DNA from: Crocinitomicaceae bacterium
Lineage (GTDB): Bacteria; Bacteroidota; Bacteroidia; Flavobacteriales_D; Crocinitomicaceae
Direction of reading: 5' to 3'
DNA length: 64,000 nucleotides
NCBI GenBank assembly: GCA_020436025.1
Contig: JAGQYP010000007.1
Span: 1-64,000, forward strand
Position numbers and translations under genes: made by a program. Positions 33,265 to 41,975 of the stretch are shown one piece after another; the first letter of the stretch is position 1, and each line of letters begins with the position of its first letter. The notes under the pieces were generated by a model. It had not been told where the DNA came from and did no database searches. It worked only from the letters and a program-made list of their open reading frames with translations.

Positions 33265-35433
33265 CTAATGCTTTATAAACTTTCTCTGCTCTACAAATCC
33301 ATCTCTGACCACCCTCAAAATATACACTCCACTTTCTAAAAGATTGGTTTGAATTTGTTGTGTGTCTACTTGAAGATTTAGAATCATTTTTCCATTCAAA
33401 TCATATACCTCCAGCTTTTTCACTTTCCCTTCTAAACCACCAATATTCAATAGATCGTTTGTTGGGTTGGGATAAATCGTCCAAGCCGGTTCAAATTGAT
33501 ATTCTTCATATCCGGTAGTGGCTAAAGCTAATTGCACGGCTGCATAAGCATTCAATTTGCCCCATCCCCAAATAGTTGAGTGTGGTGGAATGGCTCCCGT
33601 ATATTGATCTTTTCTGGCAGATTGCATGATAACTTCTCTTACTTGTTCTCCACTTAAATATGGATTGGCTTGCAAGACTAAAGCTGCAATTCCAACTGTT
33701 GCCGGTCCGGCCATGGATGTTCCACTGTAGCCTTCAAAATAATAATCTGTCCCCTGAAAATTGACTGTATCTACCGGAGTAACTGTTTCTGTGGTGAATG
33801 AGGAAATGGAAGAAACAATATTTACTCCGGGTGCACAAACATCCGGCTTTAAAGTTCCATCAATCAAAGGTCCGTGACTTGTGAAGTTGGCAATTTGCCC
33901 TCCATATTCATTCCCGTTGAAGGCGGCAATATATTCTGGTTGATAGGCTCCGACTGCCAAAGACAAACTAGCGCAGGCAGGCTGACCCATCGAATATTCA
34001 TTATCTCCGCCAACAGAAGGAAAACCAAGCCCTGAAAATGGAATACCCCAGTTACCTCCTCCGTGATTAAAAGAGATTAAATTCAAAAAATGCACGGTAT
34101 CATCTACGGCCGTTGCACTTAAGCCTGCCCTGTATCCGGTCGGTAAATTCAACATTTGTAAATGCATGTAGGAATACCCATTCGAGGGATAAGCATCATC
34201 AATACTTAAATTGAAAAAAACGGTATCTGTTCCAGCAGCAACAATAAAGGAATCTAAGAATGCTTGAGAAGTGGCTGTGTGATACCAAGGGGAAACATTA
34301 AGCTCATTATTCAAATTATCAGCAACAATTAATTGTACTGAAAAATCTTTTCCAGGTCTTCCCCACATGTGAACATCCTGACCCTCATCTACGGGTAATC
34401 CAGAATCGTAAAATTCAATCCTTGTTCTGATGGTATCAGATGCAAAGGCCTTTTTGATATGGAAAAAAGAATCTCCATTATTTCCTGCAGAAGTAACAAT
34501 TACAACATCGTTCTGTACATATCCGTCCAATGCCTGACTTAACAAATCACTACCGTCCAATGCCCCAATTTGATATACTCCCCAGCTACAATTAATGACC
34601 AATCTTTTGCCTTCTGCCTGAGCATAATTGTACATCCAATCCCAACCATCAATGGCAAAACTCTCATCAATAATCAAAGTCGAAAAAATAAAATCGCACT
34701 CAAAAGCCATACCTCTATGAATGGTTCCGGCTCCACTTCCTCCTGCAATTCCTGCGCAGTGGGAACCATGGGTTGCATAATCGTACATTCCAGATGTGTC
34801 TGACCCCATGCTTTGTAAATCATTGAATCCAATTACTTCTGTTCCATATCCATAAGCTGAGGGTGCAGGTCCGGAAGTTTTGTATTGATCCCAGCATGCT
34901 AAAATTCTACTTGTTGTAAGTGTGGTATCATAGAACATAGGATGAGTAAAGTCAAATCCCCAGTCTTGAACTCCAACTATAACGTTTTTCCCTGTATAGG
35001 ATTGCGGTAAATTGATTCCTTGCCAAACGCTGTCCACATGAGTTGCATACTTCACCTTATCCAGCATGGGTTTAATCATTCCAGCCATTTTGAAATAACT
35101 AAAAGAAGATTCTGAAAGCACGTTTTCCAGATCATTTAAAGGATAACGAACCGTTACAATATCCTTAATTCGACTCCCAATTTTGATGCCTCGATTTTCC
35201 AAATCCACTTGATTATAGGTGGAGTTTACCTTAGCTAAAAATGAAACATATTCCACTCCATTGAAATTGTGAATGGGATATTTACTTCTGATTTCAGGAG
35301 TCACTTCTCCACCCGATTGATTTAAATATTTTTTGATAAGCTGAATTTTACCAATAGTTAGGGCACTGGTTTCCTGTGCATGGGATTCCATTGATAAAAG
35401 GAGAAGGAGTAAGGCTACGAAAATACGTTTCAT
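33265..35433 (-). CDS. Subtilisin-family (S8) protease with T9SS type A sorting domain
   Basis: 722 aa. Signal peptide ending near ESHAQ, a pro-region (about 20-125), and the S8 catalytic motifs: Asp in VGVQDWGFDFTHP, His in HGSHCAGIAGG, and Ser in GYSGTSMAGPATVG. A C-terminal sorting tail begins near IYPNPTNDLLNIGG and ends in GVYILRVVRDG..QRKFIKH. So it is a secreted protease exported by the type IX system. An exact -7 word lies 24 bases before the ATG. Confidence 0.93.
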   Translation of the reverse strand: MKRIFVALLLLLLSMESHAQETSALTIGKIQLIKKYLNQSGGEVTPEIRSKYPIHNFNGVEYVSFLAKVNSTYNQVDLENRGIKIGSRIKDIVTVRYPLNDLENVLSESSFSYFKMAGMIKPMLDKVKYATHVDSVWQGINLPQSYTGKNVIVGVQDWGFDFTHPMFYDTTLTTSRILACWDQYKTSGPAPSAYGYGTEVIGFNDLQSMGSDTSGMYDYATHGSHCAGIAGGSGAGTIHRGMAFECDFIFSTLIIDESFAIDGWDWMYNYAQAEGKRLVINCSWGVYQIGALDGSDLLSQALDGYVQNDVVIVTSAGNNGDSFFHIKKAFASDTIRTRIEFYDSGLPVDEGQDVHMWGRPGKDFSVQLIVADNLNNELNVSPWYHTATSQAFLDSFIVAAGTDTVFFNLSIDDAYPSNGYSYMHLQMLNLPTGYRAGLSATAVDDTVHFLNLISFNHGGGNWGIPFSGLGFPSVGGDNEYSMGQPACASLSLAVGAYQPEYIAAFNGNEYGGQIANFTSHGPLIDGTLKPDVCAPGVNIVSSISSFTTETVTPVDTVNFQGTDYYFEGYSGTSMAGPATVGIAALVLQANPYLSGEQVREVIMQSARKDQYTGAIPPHSTIWGWGKLNAYAAVQLALATTGYEEYQFEPAWTIYPNPTNDLLNIGGLEGKVKKLEVYDLNGKMILNLQVDTQQIQTNLLESGVYILRVVRDGFVEQRKFIKH

Positions 35434-35457
35434 AGTAAATAGTTAATTGATTCGACC

Positions 35458-35465
35458 CAAAAATA
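35458..35465 (-). promoter_or_regulatory. Promoter -7 element of the subtilisin gene
   Basis: TATTTTTG on the minus strand, exact TANNTTTG, 24 bases before the ATG at 35433. Confidence 0.6.
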
Positions 35466-35489
35466 CTGAAATTGAATGAAAAAGTGAAG

Positions 35490-36113
35490 TTAGATGAATT
35501 TACCTAAAGCAGCCGGACGATAAAGCAACCACCCTGTTAAACTATATCTACTTTTATTAGCTTCTAAAACCGCATGAGGAACCTCTGCACTTTGAAATAA
35601 GACACATCTCTTTTTATGAGGCTCAACCAGATAGGCAGCATCATCAAGGTAAATTTCCAATTCCCCGCCGTCTCCCTTTTGCCATCCTTCATTGAGGTAA
35701 ATAACCATGGAAATCAGGCGATTATCTCGGTTGGAAAACTGATCCAAATGTTTTTCGTAATGTCCTCCGGGCGGATAATGAGCTAAGTGAAATTCAAACC
35801 CTGAAATTGAAAGGAAACATGTTCTGTTTAAGGTTTCAATTGTTTCATTGACCAGGGACCACCAATCCTGCAAATTTTCATCCCTTTTTGAATCCAGCCA
35901 GTAGGTTTGATCTCCTCGAATATTTTTCTGTATAAGATTTTGATCCAAAGCTCCAATTCCGGCTTGTTCAAATTCATCCAATTTGCTGATAAATAGGTTG
36001 CGGATGGTCTGATAGAGATCATCACTTAAAAAATCATCGATTACTACGAATCGGCTATCGGAGAGCTCGTCGATCCAGTTGAGCCACTTCCCTTCTTCAT
36101 GAAATGTTTTCAA
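35490..36113 (-). CDS. 2OG-Fe(II) oxygenase (prolyl hydroxylase-like)
   Basis: 207 aa. The iron motif HxD is in YEKHLDQF, the distal His in EVPHAVLEA, and the 2-oxoglutarate-binding Arg in SRYSLTGWLLYR, in the order and spacing of SM-20/PHD-type enzymes. No signal peptide. It probably hydroxylates a protein or small molecule. The start is TTG at 36113: a stop lies four codons upstream and the next methionine is more than 100 residues in. Confidence 0.85.
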   Translation of the reverse strand: MKTFHEEGKWLNWIDELSDSRFVVIDDFLSDDLYQTIRNLFISKLDEFEQAGIGALDQNLIQKNIRGDQTYWLDSKRDENLQDWWSLVNETIETLNRTCFLSISGFEFHLAHYPPGGHYEKHLDQFSNRDNRLISMVIYLNEGWQKGDGGELEIYLDDAAYLVEPHKKRCVLFQSAEVPHAVLEANKSRYSLTGWLLYRPAALGKFI

Positions 36114-36183
36114 GCAGTACTTTCAAAAAGCGAATGGCCAATATTAGCTAATTAATGACTCGCTTGTATTTTTTGGAAAGAAA

Positions 36184-36585
36184 TTATTTTTTTAAGAAAA
36201 AACGAATGATGTCAGCAGTAGAAACAATTCCTACGACTTCTTCACCTTTTAGAACAGGTAATGCATGAAATTCCCCTTTTGCTAGAATCTCTGCGCCCTG
36301 GCTCACTGTATCTTCAGTATAGAGGAAATATGGGTTGCCAGACATGATTTCTTTAACTGTCGTGTTTTGATAAACATCAGCATCGTCAAAAAGCCCGCCT
36401 TTATCTGCCTTTCTCATGAAATCGATCAGACTAACCATTCCTACTAATTTACCATTCTCAACCACAGGAATATGATGGTGAAAATTTTCTTTTTCGTAGA
36501 TATGTTTTACATCTACTAATTTTTGATCAGGTGTTACCGTATCAATTTTAGTAGTCATGATTTCAGAAATGGGTGTCGATTTCAT
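36184..36585 (-). CDS. CBS-domain pair protein
   Basis: 133 aa, two tandem CBS motifs (about 7-60 and 75-130) with the typical HIPVVENGKLVGMVSLIDF and HALPVLKGEEVVGIVSTADI segments. Such pairs bind adenosine nucleotides and regulate a partner. No partner domain is fused. Exact -7 word with a TTTG 17 bases further upstream. Confidence 0.9.
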   Translation of the reverse strand: MKSTPISEIMTTKIDTVTPDQKLVDVKHIYEKENFHHHIPVVENGKLVGMVSLIDFMRKADKGGLFDDADVYQNTTVKEIMSGNPYFLYTEDTVSQGAEILAKGEFHALPVLKGEEVVGIVSTADIIRFFLKK

Positions 36586-36603
36586 ATTTCAAATTTTGTT
36601 CAA

Positions 36604-36611
36604 CAAAGATA
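36604..36611 (-). promoter_or_regulatory. Promoter -7 element of the CBS gene
   Basis: TATCTTTG on the minus strand, exact match, 18 bases before the ATG; TTTTTGG begins the -33 region about 17 bases upstream. Confidence 0.65.
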
Positions 36612-36702
36612 GAACTAAACTTCTATTCCAAAAAGTATCTTTTGCTAATAAAATACGTATGAACAAGTGATATAAATCATTTTAATTGGCTGAATACAGT
36701 TG

Positions 36703-36710
36703 TATATTTG
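36703..36710 (+). promoter_or_regulatory. Promoter -7 element of the phasin-like/UbiB operon
   Basis: TATATTTG, exact match, 24 bases before the ATG at 36735. It overlaps a TTG that could otherwise be taken as an upstream start. Confidence 0.65.
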
Positions 36711-36734
36711 CCTGAATGCATTAATTCTATCCAC

Positions 36735-37106
36735 ATGAAAGCAAAAACATTACTCGAACTAGTTACTCTTTCTGCAAGTCTCTATCAGTTATCTAAAGAC
36801 GAAGAACTGATGCATCGACTTAAAACGATGGCTGAAAAGGGTAAAGACAGAATCAATAAGGCCGTTTCTGATCCTGTTGTAGATGAAAATGGAAACGAGA
36901 TGGAATTTGTGGACAAACTCATTCACAAAGCAGGGCAAGCCAAAGAAGAATTGGAACAAAAGATAGAAGAAGTAGTAGCTGATTTCTATAAGAAAGTCAA
37001 TATCGCTCATATTGATGAAATCAAAGGACTTAAATCCCAATTAGAAGAGCAGGATAAAGTAATCGCCCTTTTGGAGGCAAGACTAAATAAGTTGGAAGCA
37101 AAGTAA
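36735..37106 (+). CDS. Phasin-like helical protein
   Basis: 123 aa from the ATG at 36735. Almost entirely helical: an N-terminal hydrophobic helix (LLELVTLSASLYQLS), a KGKDRINKAVSD segment, and a C-terminal coiled coil with heptads (LKSQLEEQDKVIALLEARLNKLE). The composition fits phasin/PhaM-like granule or membrane-surface proteins, but the match is by type only. The TAA stop is followed immediately by the ATG of the UbiB-family kinase, so the two are translationally coupled and may act together. Confidence 0.65.
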   Translation: MKAKTLLELVTLSASLYQLSKDEELMHRLKTMAEKGKDRINKAVSDPVVDENGNEMEFVDKLIHKAGQAKEELEQKIEEVVADFYKKVNIAHIDEIKGLKSQLEEQDKVIALLEARLNKLEAK

Positions 37107-38828
37107 ATGGGTCTGTTTTCAAATATTCGAAGTAGATACCGATCTCTTGTAAGATACAATCAGATCATCAAAGTCTTAGTAAAATATGGCTTTGAAGATT
37201 GGGTGCATCATTTACAAAAAGAGAAAAAATTTGGTTTTTTCCGCCGCTTGATTCCTCGTGCTATACGCAGACATGCGTCCGAACACACGAAGTGGGAAAT
37301 GATCCGATTAGCTTGTGAAGAATTGGGGCCAACATTTATCAAATTCGGTCAGGTTCTTAGTAATCGGCCTGATTTGGTTCCGATAGAACTCATTCAAGAA
37401 TTTGAAAAACTGCAAGATAATGTACCCCCAATGGATGAGGACACCGCAAGAAATATGGTGGAAACCGAACTCAATGGTAAAGTAGATGAACTATTTGCCT
37501 GGTACGAACCTCAATGCTTTGCTTCTGCATCCATGTCTCAAGTTCATAATGTAACTCTGAAGACAGGAGAAAGAGTCGCTTTAAAAATACAGAGGCCTGG
37601 GATTAAAAAGATCATCCGAGAGGACATTAAGGTGATGTACCACGTAGCGGCCATTTTGGAAAAAAGAATGCCCGAATTAAAGAGTTTCTCCCCAATTGAG
37701 ATGGTGCAGCATTTTGAAAAATCGATTAATAGAGAATTGGACTTTTTGAATGAATCCATTAATATTCAGCGATTTAGAAACTATTTGAAAAGAGATGAAT
37801 CTACCAAGCAATTTGCATATGCACCAAAGGTATATTTAGATTTCACTACGGATAAAATCTTGGCCATGGAGTTTATCCAAGGGATTAAGATTAGCCATTT
37901 TAATGAATTAGAAAACAAAGGTCATCAAAGAGAGCAGATTGCTTTCAGACTCTCCAATACTTTCTTTAAACAAATTTTTGAATACGGTTTTTTCCATGCG
38001 GATCCACACCCGGGAAATTTATATGTTTTGCCTGATGGGAAAATTTGCTATCTCGATTTTGGAATGATGGGAAGTATTCTACCCAGAGACATTGAAATCT
38101 TTGGGAGACTCTTCATTTCGCTTCGAGAACAAAATGTAAGAAACATTGTAAAAGCTATTCAAGACCTGACAAACAATGCGCCGATCATGAACATGCGAGA
38201 GTTTGAATTTGACGTCAATGAGTTTGTCGAAAGATATTATGTAAGGGAAGTGAATGAAAGTGAGATGAGTACAATCCTCATGGAAGTAAAAGATATCATT
38301 GTCAAACACCATTTAAGGGTTCCAGGTCACTTTTTCCTTTTTATTAAAGCGATTGTTACTATAGAAGGAGTAACCTACAGTTTAGACCCTAAGCTTTATC
38401 AGTTTGAAGTAGTGCGTCCGTATCTGCTTAGAACCGTAGCTAAAAAACTGAATCCTATCAAAATGGGTAAAAAAATCCTGAATTCATTGTACGAACTAGG
38501 GTCCTACATGGAAGAATTTCCAGGAGATTTGAAAAATGCCATTAAAAAAATTAATGATGGACAGATTCGGGTAGATTTGACGCATAAAGGTGTGGATCCA
38601 TTAGTACACACCACTCAAAGAATTGCCAAGCAAATCATTTCTGCCTTCCTAATTAGTGCTTTGATTATCTCTTCCTCTTTATTTATCATCTTTGATATCC
38701 AGCCAACTGTAGGTGGATACTCAGATTTTGGAATTATTGGATTAATCTTGGCTGCCATCCTTTCCTATGGCATGATTCGAAACTTGAGAAAAGGCGACCA
38801 CGACGATTGGAAAGGTTGGGGGAGATAG
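37107..38828 (+). CDS. UbiB/ABC1/ADCK-family atypical kinase
   Basis: 573 aa. The family motif KxGQ is in FIKFGQVLSNRPDL (about 80-93), the Ala-rich nucleotide loop is SASMSQVH (about 139-146), the VALKIQRPG lysine follows, and the catalytic HADPHPGN and YLDFGMMG motifs are present. Two C-terminal membrane helices end the protein (about 510-560). UbiB proteins support quinone synthesis or handling of lipids at the membrane. Bacteroidota use menaquinone, so a lipid or quinone role is plausible but not shown. Followed by a hairpin terminator. Confidence 0.92.
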   Translation: MGLFSNIRSRYRSLVRYNQIIKVLVKYGFEDWVHHLQKEKKFGFFRRLIPRAIRRHASEHTKWEMIRLACEELGPTFIKFGQVLSNRPDLVPIELIQEFEKLQDNVPPMDEDTARNMVETELNGKVDELFAWYEPQCFASASMSQVHNVTLKTGERVALKIQRPGIKKIIREDIKVMYHVAAILEKRMPELKSFSPIEMVQHFEKSINRELDFLNESINIQRFRNYLKRDESTKQFAYAPKVYLDFTTDKILAMEFIQGIKISHFNELENKGHQREQIAFRLSNTFFKQIFEYGFFHADPHPGNLYVLPDGKICYLDFGMMGSILPRDIEIFGRLFISLREQNVRNIVKAIQDLTNNAPIMNMREFEFDVNEFVERYYVREVNESEMSTILMEVKDIIVKHHLRVPGHFFLFIKAIVTIEGVTYSLDPKLYQFEVVRPYLLRTVAKKLNPIKMGKKILNSLYELGSYMEEFPGDLKNAIKKINDGQIRVDLTHKGVDPLVHTTQRIAKQIISAFLISALIISSSLFIIFDIQPTVGGYSDFGIIGLILAAILSYGMIRNLRKGDHDDWKGWGR

Positions 38829-38905
38829 GCGATAAGGATTAAGTGGTAAGATTTGAAAATCCAGCTTCCAGATATCTAAACATCCAGACATCCAAAACAA
38901 AAAAA

Positions 38906-38926
38906 ACGGATCAACAACTGACCCGT
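38906..38926. terminator. Bidirectional terminator between the UbiB-like and coiled-coil genes
   Basis: ACGGATCA (38906-38913), five-base loop, TGACCCGT (38919-38926), one mismatch. A-run before it and TCTTTTATTT after it give T-rich tails on both strands, serving the two converging genes. Confidence 0.7.
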
Positions 38927-38954
38927 TCTTTTATTTAAGTATTCTAATTGTAGC

Positions 38955-39560
38955 TTAATTCGGTTTAGCAAAAGCCTTTTTAAAGTGACCGAAAGCTTCT
39001 TTGATTTCATCTTTAAAGTGATCAAATCTTCCTTCATCTTTGGCCTCTTGATATCTTTTTTTCATCTCGTCTACAAACTTATCAAATTCCACTTTTCCTT
39101 TTTCGTAAGCTTCCTTGGCGGCTTCTTTCCCTGCTTCGTAATTGCTCATAAGGAAATGTAATTGAGTTTTGAATTTTTCCAGCTCGATGAGCAACATGGC
39201 ATAATAGGTCTTGAGTTTTTCATCGCTCTTAATCTTGGCAATGATCTCATCTATTTTTGCTTCTATTTTTTCTTTTTGAGCTTTAAACTCTTCCATGGTT
39301 TTTGCCTTGCCTTTTTCCAGATAAACTCTAAGTGGATCTAAAAGCATATTCATTTCAGCTAACTTTTCTTTACCCGCGTCAATCTCACTATCGTGATCTT
39401 GTAAAAACTGATTTAGCTTTTTCTTTAATTCCTCGTATTTATCAGCTGCATCTGCCTTTCCAAGGGAGAGTTTCACCTGAAGTTCTTCCAATTCTGTTGC
39501 AGCCTTTCTTAACGCTTCAGCTACTTTATCAATAAAATGTGTGTTCGAAGTTGATTCCAT
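38955..39560 (-). CDS. Charged coiled-coil protein
   Basis: 201 aa, nearly all helix-forming and Lys/Glu-rich, no signal peptide, no membrane helix. Repeating 11-residue-like patterns (YEAGKEAAKEAYEKGKVEF) recall LEA/apolipoprotein-type amphipathic helices. It may bind lipid surfaces or be a stress protein; I do not recognise a defined family. It converges on the phasin-like/UbiB operon, which also carries a helical protein. Confidence 0.65.
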   Translation of the reverse strand: MESTSNTHFIDKVAEALRKAATELEELQVKLSLGKADAADKYEELKKKLNQFLQDHDSEIDAGKEKLAEMNMLLDPLRVYLEKGKAKTMEEFKAQKEKIEAKIDEIIAKIKSDEKLKTYYAMLLIELEKFKTQLHFLMSNYEAGKEAAKEAYEKGKVEFDKFVDEMKKRYQEAKDEGRFDHFKDEIKEAFGHFKKAFAKPN

Positions 39561-39646
39561 TGTTACTTATTTTACTAGTTCTTTATTCCAAATTTCCAGT
39601 AATTTAAGCATTCTTTTACTGATGAATGTCAAGATATTCAATGACT

Positions 39647-40768
39647 TTACTTTAATCTGTAAAAATATTCTGTGCTATCTTTTTCATTTTGTACTACTTC
39701 TATGAGATTCTTTAGTACAATTTGAGGTTCAAGTAAGGCATCACCAAAATAATCTGAAATCGCTGTATTACAAACAATTACATTGTTTTTTTGCACCGCG
39801 GCAAATTCGGAATAAAGATAGTTCTCACTTTTAAGCTCTTCCATTGAAAATCCAGTATTACGCTGAGCAATAATAATCCAGTATTCCGTATCTAAACATC
39901 TGTCTAGCATTTCTTCAACCGTCTTTGCGAGATTTTCATCTTGCTTTGCTTCCTGGAATTCATAGCCCAATCCTGCATCTCTCATCAAACTAACGGAGTA
40001 GGAATTTGCTGGTGGACAATCCCAAATTCCATTAAAGGGTAAATTCATAAAATATTCATGATTTGTGTCTTGTAATTTGATAGCATCGTATTCATTTACA
40101 ATTTGATTAAAAACTTCCGTGGCATAGCCTTCTTCATTAAAAAATAAAGCGAAAAATTTAATCCATTCTGCTTTTGCTAATGGGTTCTCTTCCAGATATT
40201 CTGTTGTCAATATTGTTTTAACATGCTCTTTTATTTGTTCTATCGATTGCTGATCAAAAGGGTACATGAAAAACAAATCTGGCTGTATATCAATGAGTAA
40301 CTCCTTATTCATTTGACTACCAGTAGTTAGATTTTTGATTTTATTTTCATCTATTAATTTTTTCGCATTTTCATTTCTTACGAAGTCGGCAAAACCCACG
40401 GCATATAATTTATCCAGCACATGAATCCGATCAAAATAGGAAACATGAGTGGTTGACTGACTTGCTACTTTCTGTAAACTGATTTTCACCGATTTTTTGC
40501 TTTTCAATGAATCTGGAAGGACAGCTTTTTCACTTGAAATCAACACAATTTGATCCAAAACTTCTCCGGATTTAGGGTGCAAAACTTCCAAAAATTTTCC
40601 ACCTTCAAAATAGGAAACTCGGAATCCTTTGGCGTGAAGAATTTCAATCTTATCAAATTCCTCTTCTGTCGCCTGACTCTCTTTCTGTTTAAGACCATCT
40701 TTATTGATGCATCCGAACTGGACCCACATCACAATAAGACCAAAAAGGAACAAGTGTAGTCTATTCAT
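39647..40768 (-). CDS. Substrate-binding lipoprotein of the Fe-siderophore/cobalamin type
   Basis: 373 aa. Lipobox ending FGC at about residue 20, followed by the helical-backbone metal receptor fold: VSYFDRIHVLDKLYAVGFADF (start of the N lobe), SQMNKELLIDIQPDLFFMYPFD, and the connecting helix around EYLEENPLAKAEWIKFFALFF. Resembles BtuF/FhuD-type binding proteins of ABC importers, but no permease or ATPase is adjacent. It overlaps the deacetylase gene by 8 bases and is last in the wecB operon. Without importer genes its role (uptake or sensing) is open. Confidence 0.8.
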   Translation of the reverse strand: MNRLHLFLFGLIVMWVQFGCINKDGLKQKESQATEEEFDKIEILHAKGFRVSYFEGGKFLEVLHPKSGEVLDQIVLISSEKAVLPDSLKSKKSVKISLQKVASQSTTHVSYFDRIHVLDKLYAVGFADFVRNENAKKLIDENKIKNLTTGSQMNKELLIDIQPDLFFMYPFDQQSIEQIKEHVKTILTTEYLEENPLAKAEWIKFFALFFNEEGYATEVFNQIVNEYDAIKLQDTNHEYFMNLPFNGIWDCPPANSYSVSLMRDAGLGYEFQEAKQDENLAKTVEEMLDRCLDTEYWIIIAQRNTGFSMEELKSENYLYSEFAAVQKNNVIVCNTAISDYFGDALLEPQIVLKNLIEVVQNEKDSTEYFYRLK

Positions 40769-41975
40769 TTAAACTAATATTATAGTTTAATACATCCTGC
40801 CAACCTTGCCAGCTTTCGTAATTTCCAACCGTTTCATTATGCCACAAACAAATGAAATTACCCCCAAATTTTTTAGTTTCATGATGTAATTGTTCGACCA
40901 CATTTTTCGCTTGGTCAATGGAAAGATTCATGTACTCATTCAAAGTGCCATCCATGTATTGGAACTGATGGACAAGTAATGCTGTTTTTCGATTGGATGC
41001 CAAATCAAAGAAATAAAATGGCCTGGACGTTCCGGCTCTCCATCCAAAATGGTCAGCATACCCCATGGAATAGTCTTCCTTGATTCCAATTTTCTCCAAA
41101 TTCTGATAGGTTTCTGGAATATTTAATCTTAAAAAGTGTTGACGCGAACGAATAATTTCATGTCCAACAATTTCTTCTAACCTTGCTTTCTCTATTTTTA
41201 CTTTTTCAGGCTTATCAAAAGAATCAAAACTAGGGTGTATGCCTACCTCAGCAAACTGATCTATTTTTCTAATAAGATTCTGAAATTCTTTGTTTTTCCA
41301 GCTTATATTTCGATCGTATTTTCCATAATCGCCTAGAAGAAAAAAGACTTTTGGATTCCAACTTTTGAGAGACTCAATAAAGTCATAAGTATCATATGGA
41401 TCCTTCATTCTACCAGACAAAACCGCCTTCCTTTCTTGAATTCGCTTTTTATTTTTTTGAATCAGATCTCTGGATCGAGAAGCTGCTGTGCGCAAAGCCC
41501 CTTTATTCTTATATGCCCAAGCATTATCAATATCGAAAGTAGGTATAAATTGATACGGAAAATCTGTTCTCAGCCCGAACTTTGATCGAAGTTCTCCTAC
41601 CCATTCATCCACAACGGGTTCTTCCAGTTTTTTACTCTCAAATAACTCGGATTGTTTCGCTGTAAACCTTTCAAAATGATCCCTTTCAGAGGACAAATAT
41701 TCTTCATAGCGACACAAAACATAAAATATACTGGATAAAATATCCTGATGTTGAAAATCATGTTGATAGTCTTCATCAAAGGAATGATGGTTCAATAATC
41801 CTGAAGGAAGGATCCAGATTTGCTCTTTTCTGTTCAGTTGCTGTTTGGAGTAATTCAAGATTTTTCCTTCTCCGAGCTTTGCAATGTCACTAGTTACTTG
41901 AAATTGATCTTCAAATACAAACTCGAGTACGTAAAGCAATCTTTCCGATATGTCTTCCGCATAAACCTGTATCAC
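40761..41975 (-). CDS. Polysaccharide deacetylase-like protein
   Basis: 404 aa. The C-terminal half has the NodB-like pattern: the metal-binding FIPTFDIDNAWAY (about 143-155), HPSFDSF (about 247) and a late LWHNE (about 379). The N-terminal part resembles the domain often preceding it in Bacteroidota. GTG start at 41975, overlapping the wecB stop (GTGA). The neighbouring UDP-GlcNAc epimerase suggests a substrate in surface polysaccharide. Confidence 0.82.
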   Translation of the reverse strand: MIQVYAEDISERLLYVLEFVFEDQFQVTSDIAKLGEGKILNYSKQQLNRKEQIWILPSGLLNHHSFDEDYQHDFQHQDILSSIFYVLCRYEEYLSSERDHFERFTAKQSELFESKKLEEPVVDEWVGELRSKFGLRTDFPYQFIPTFDIDNAWAYKNKGALRTAASRSRDLIQKNKKRIQERKAVLSGRMKDPYDTYDFIESLKSWNPKVFFLLGDYGKYDRNISWKNKEFQNLIRKIDQFAEVGIHPSFDSFDKPEKVKIEKARLEEIVGHEIIRSRQHFLRLNIPETYQNLEKIGIKEDYSMGYADHFGWRAGTSRPFYFFDLASNRKTALLVHQFQYMDGTLNEYMNLSIDQAKNVVEQLHHETKKFGGNFICLWHNETVGNYESWQGWQDVLNYNISLNE

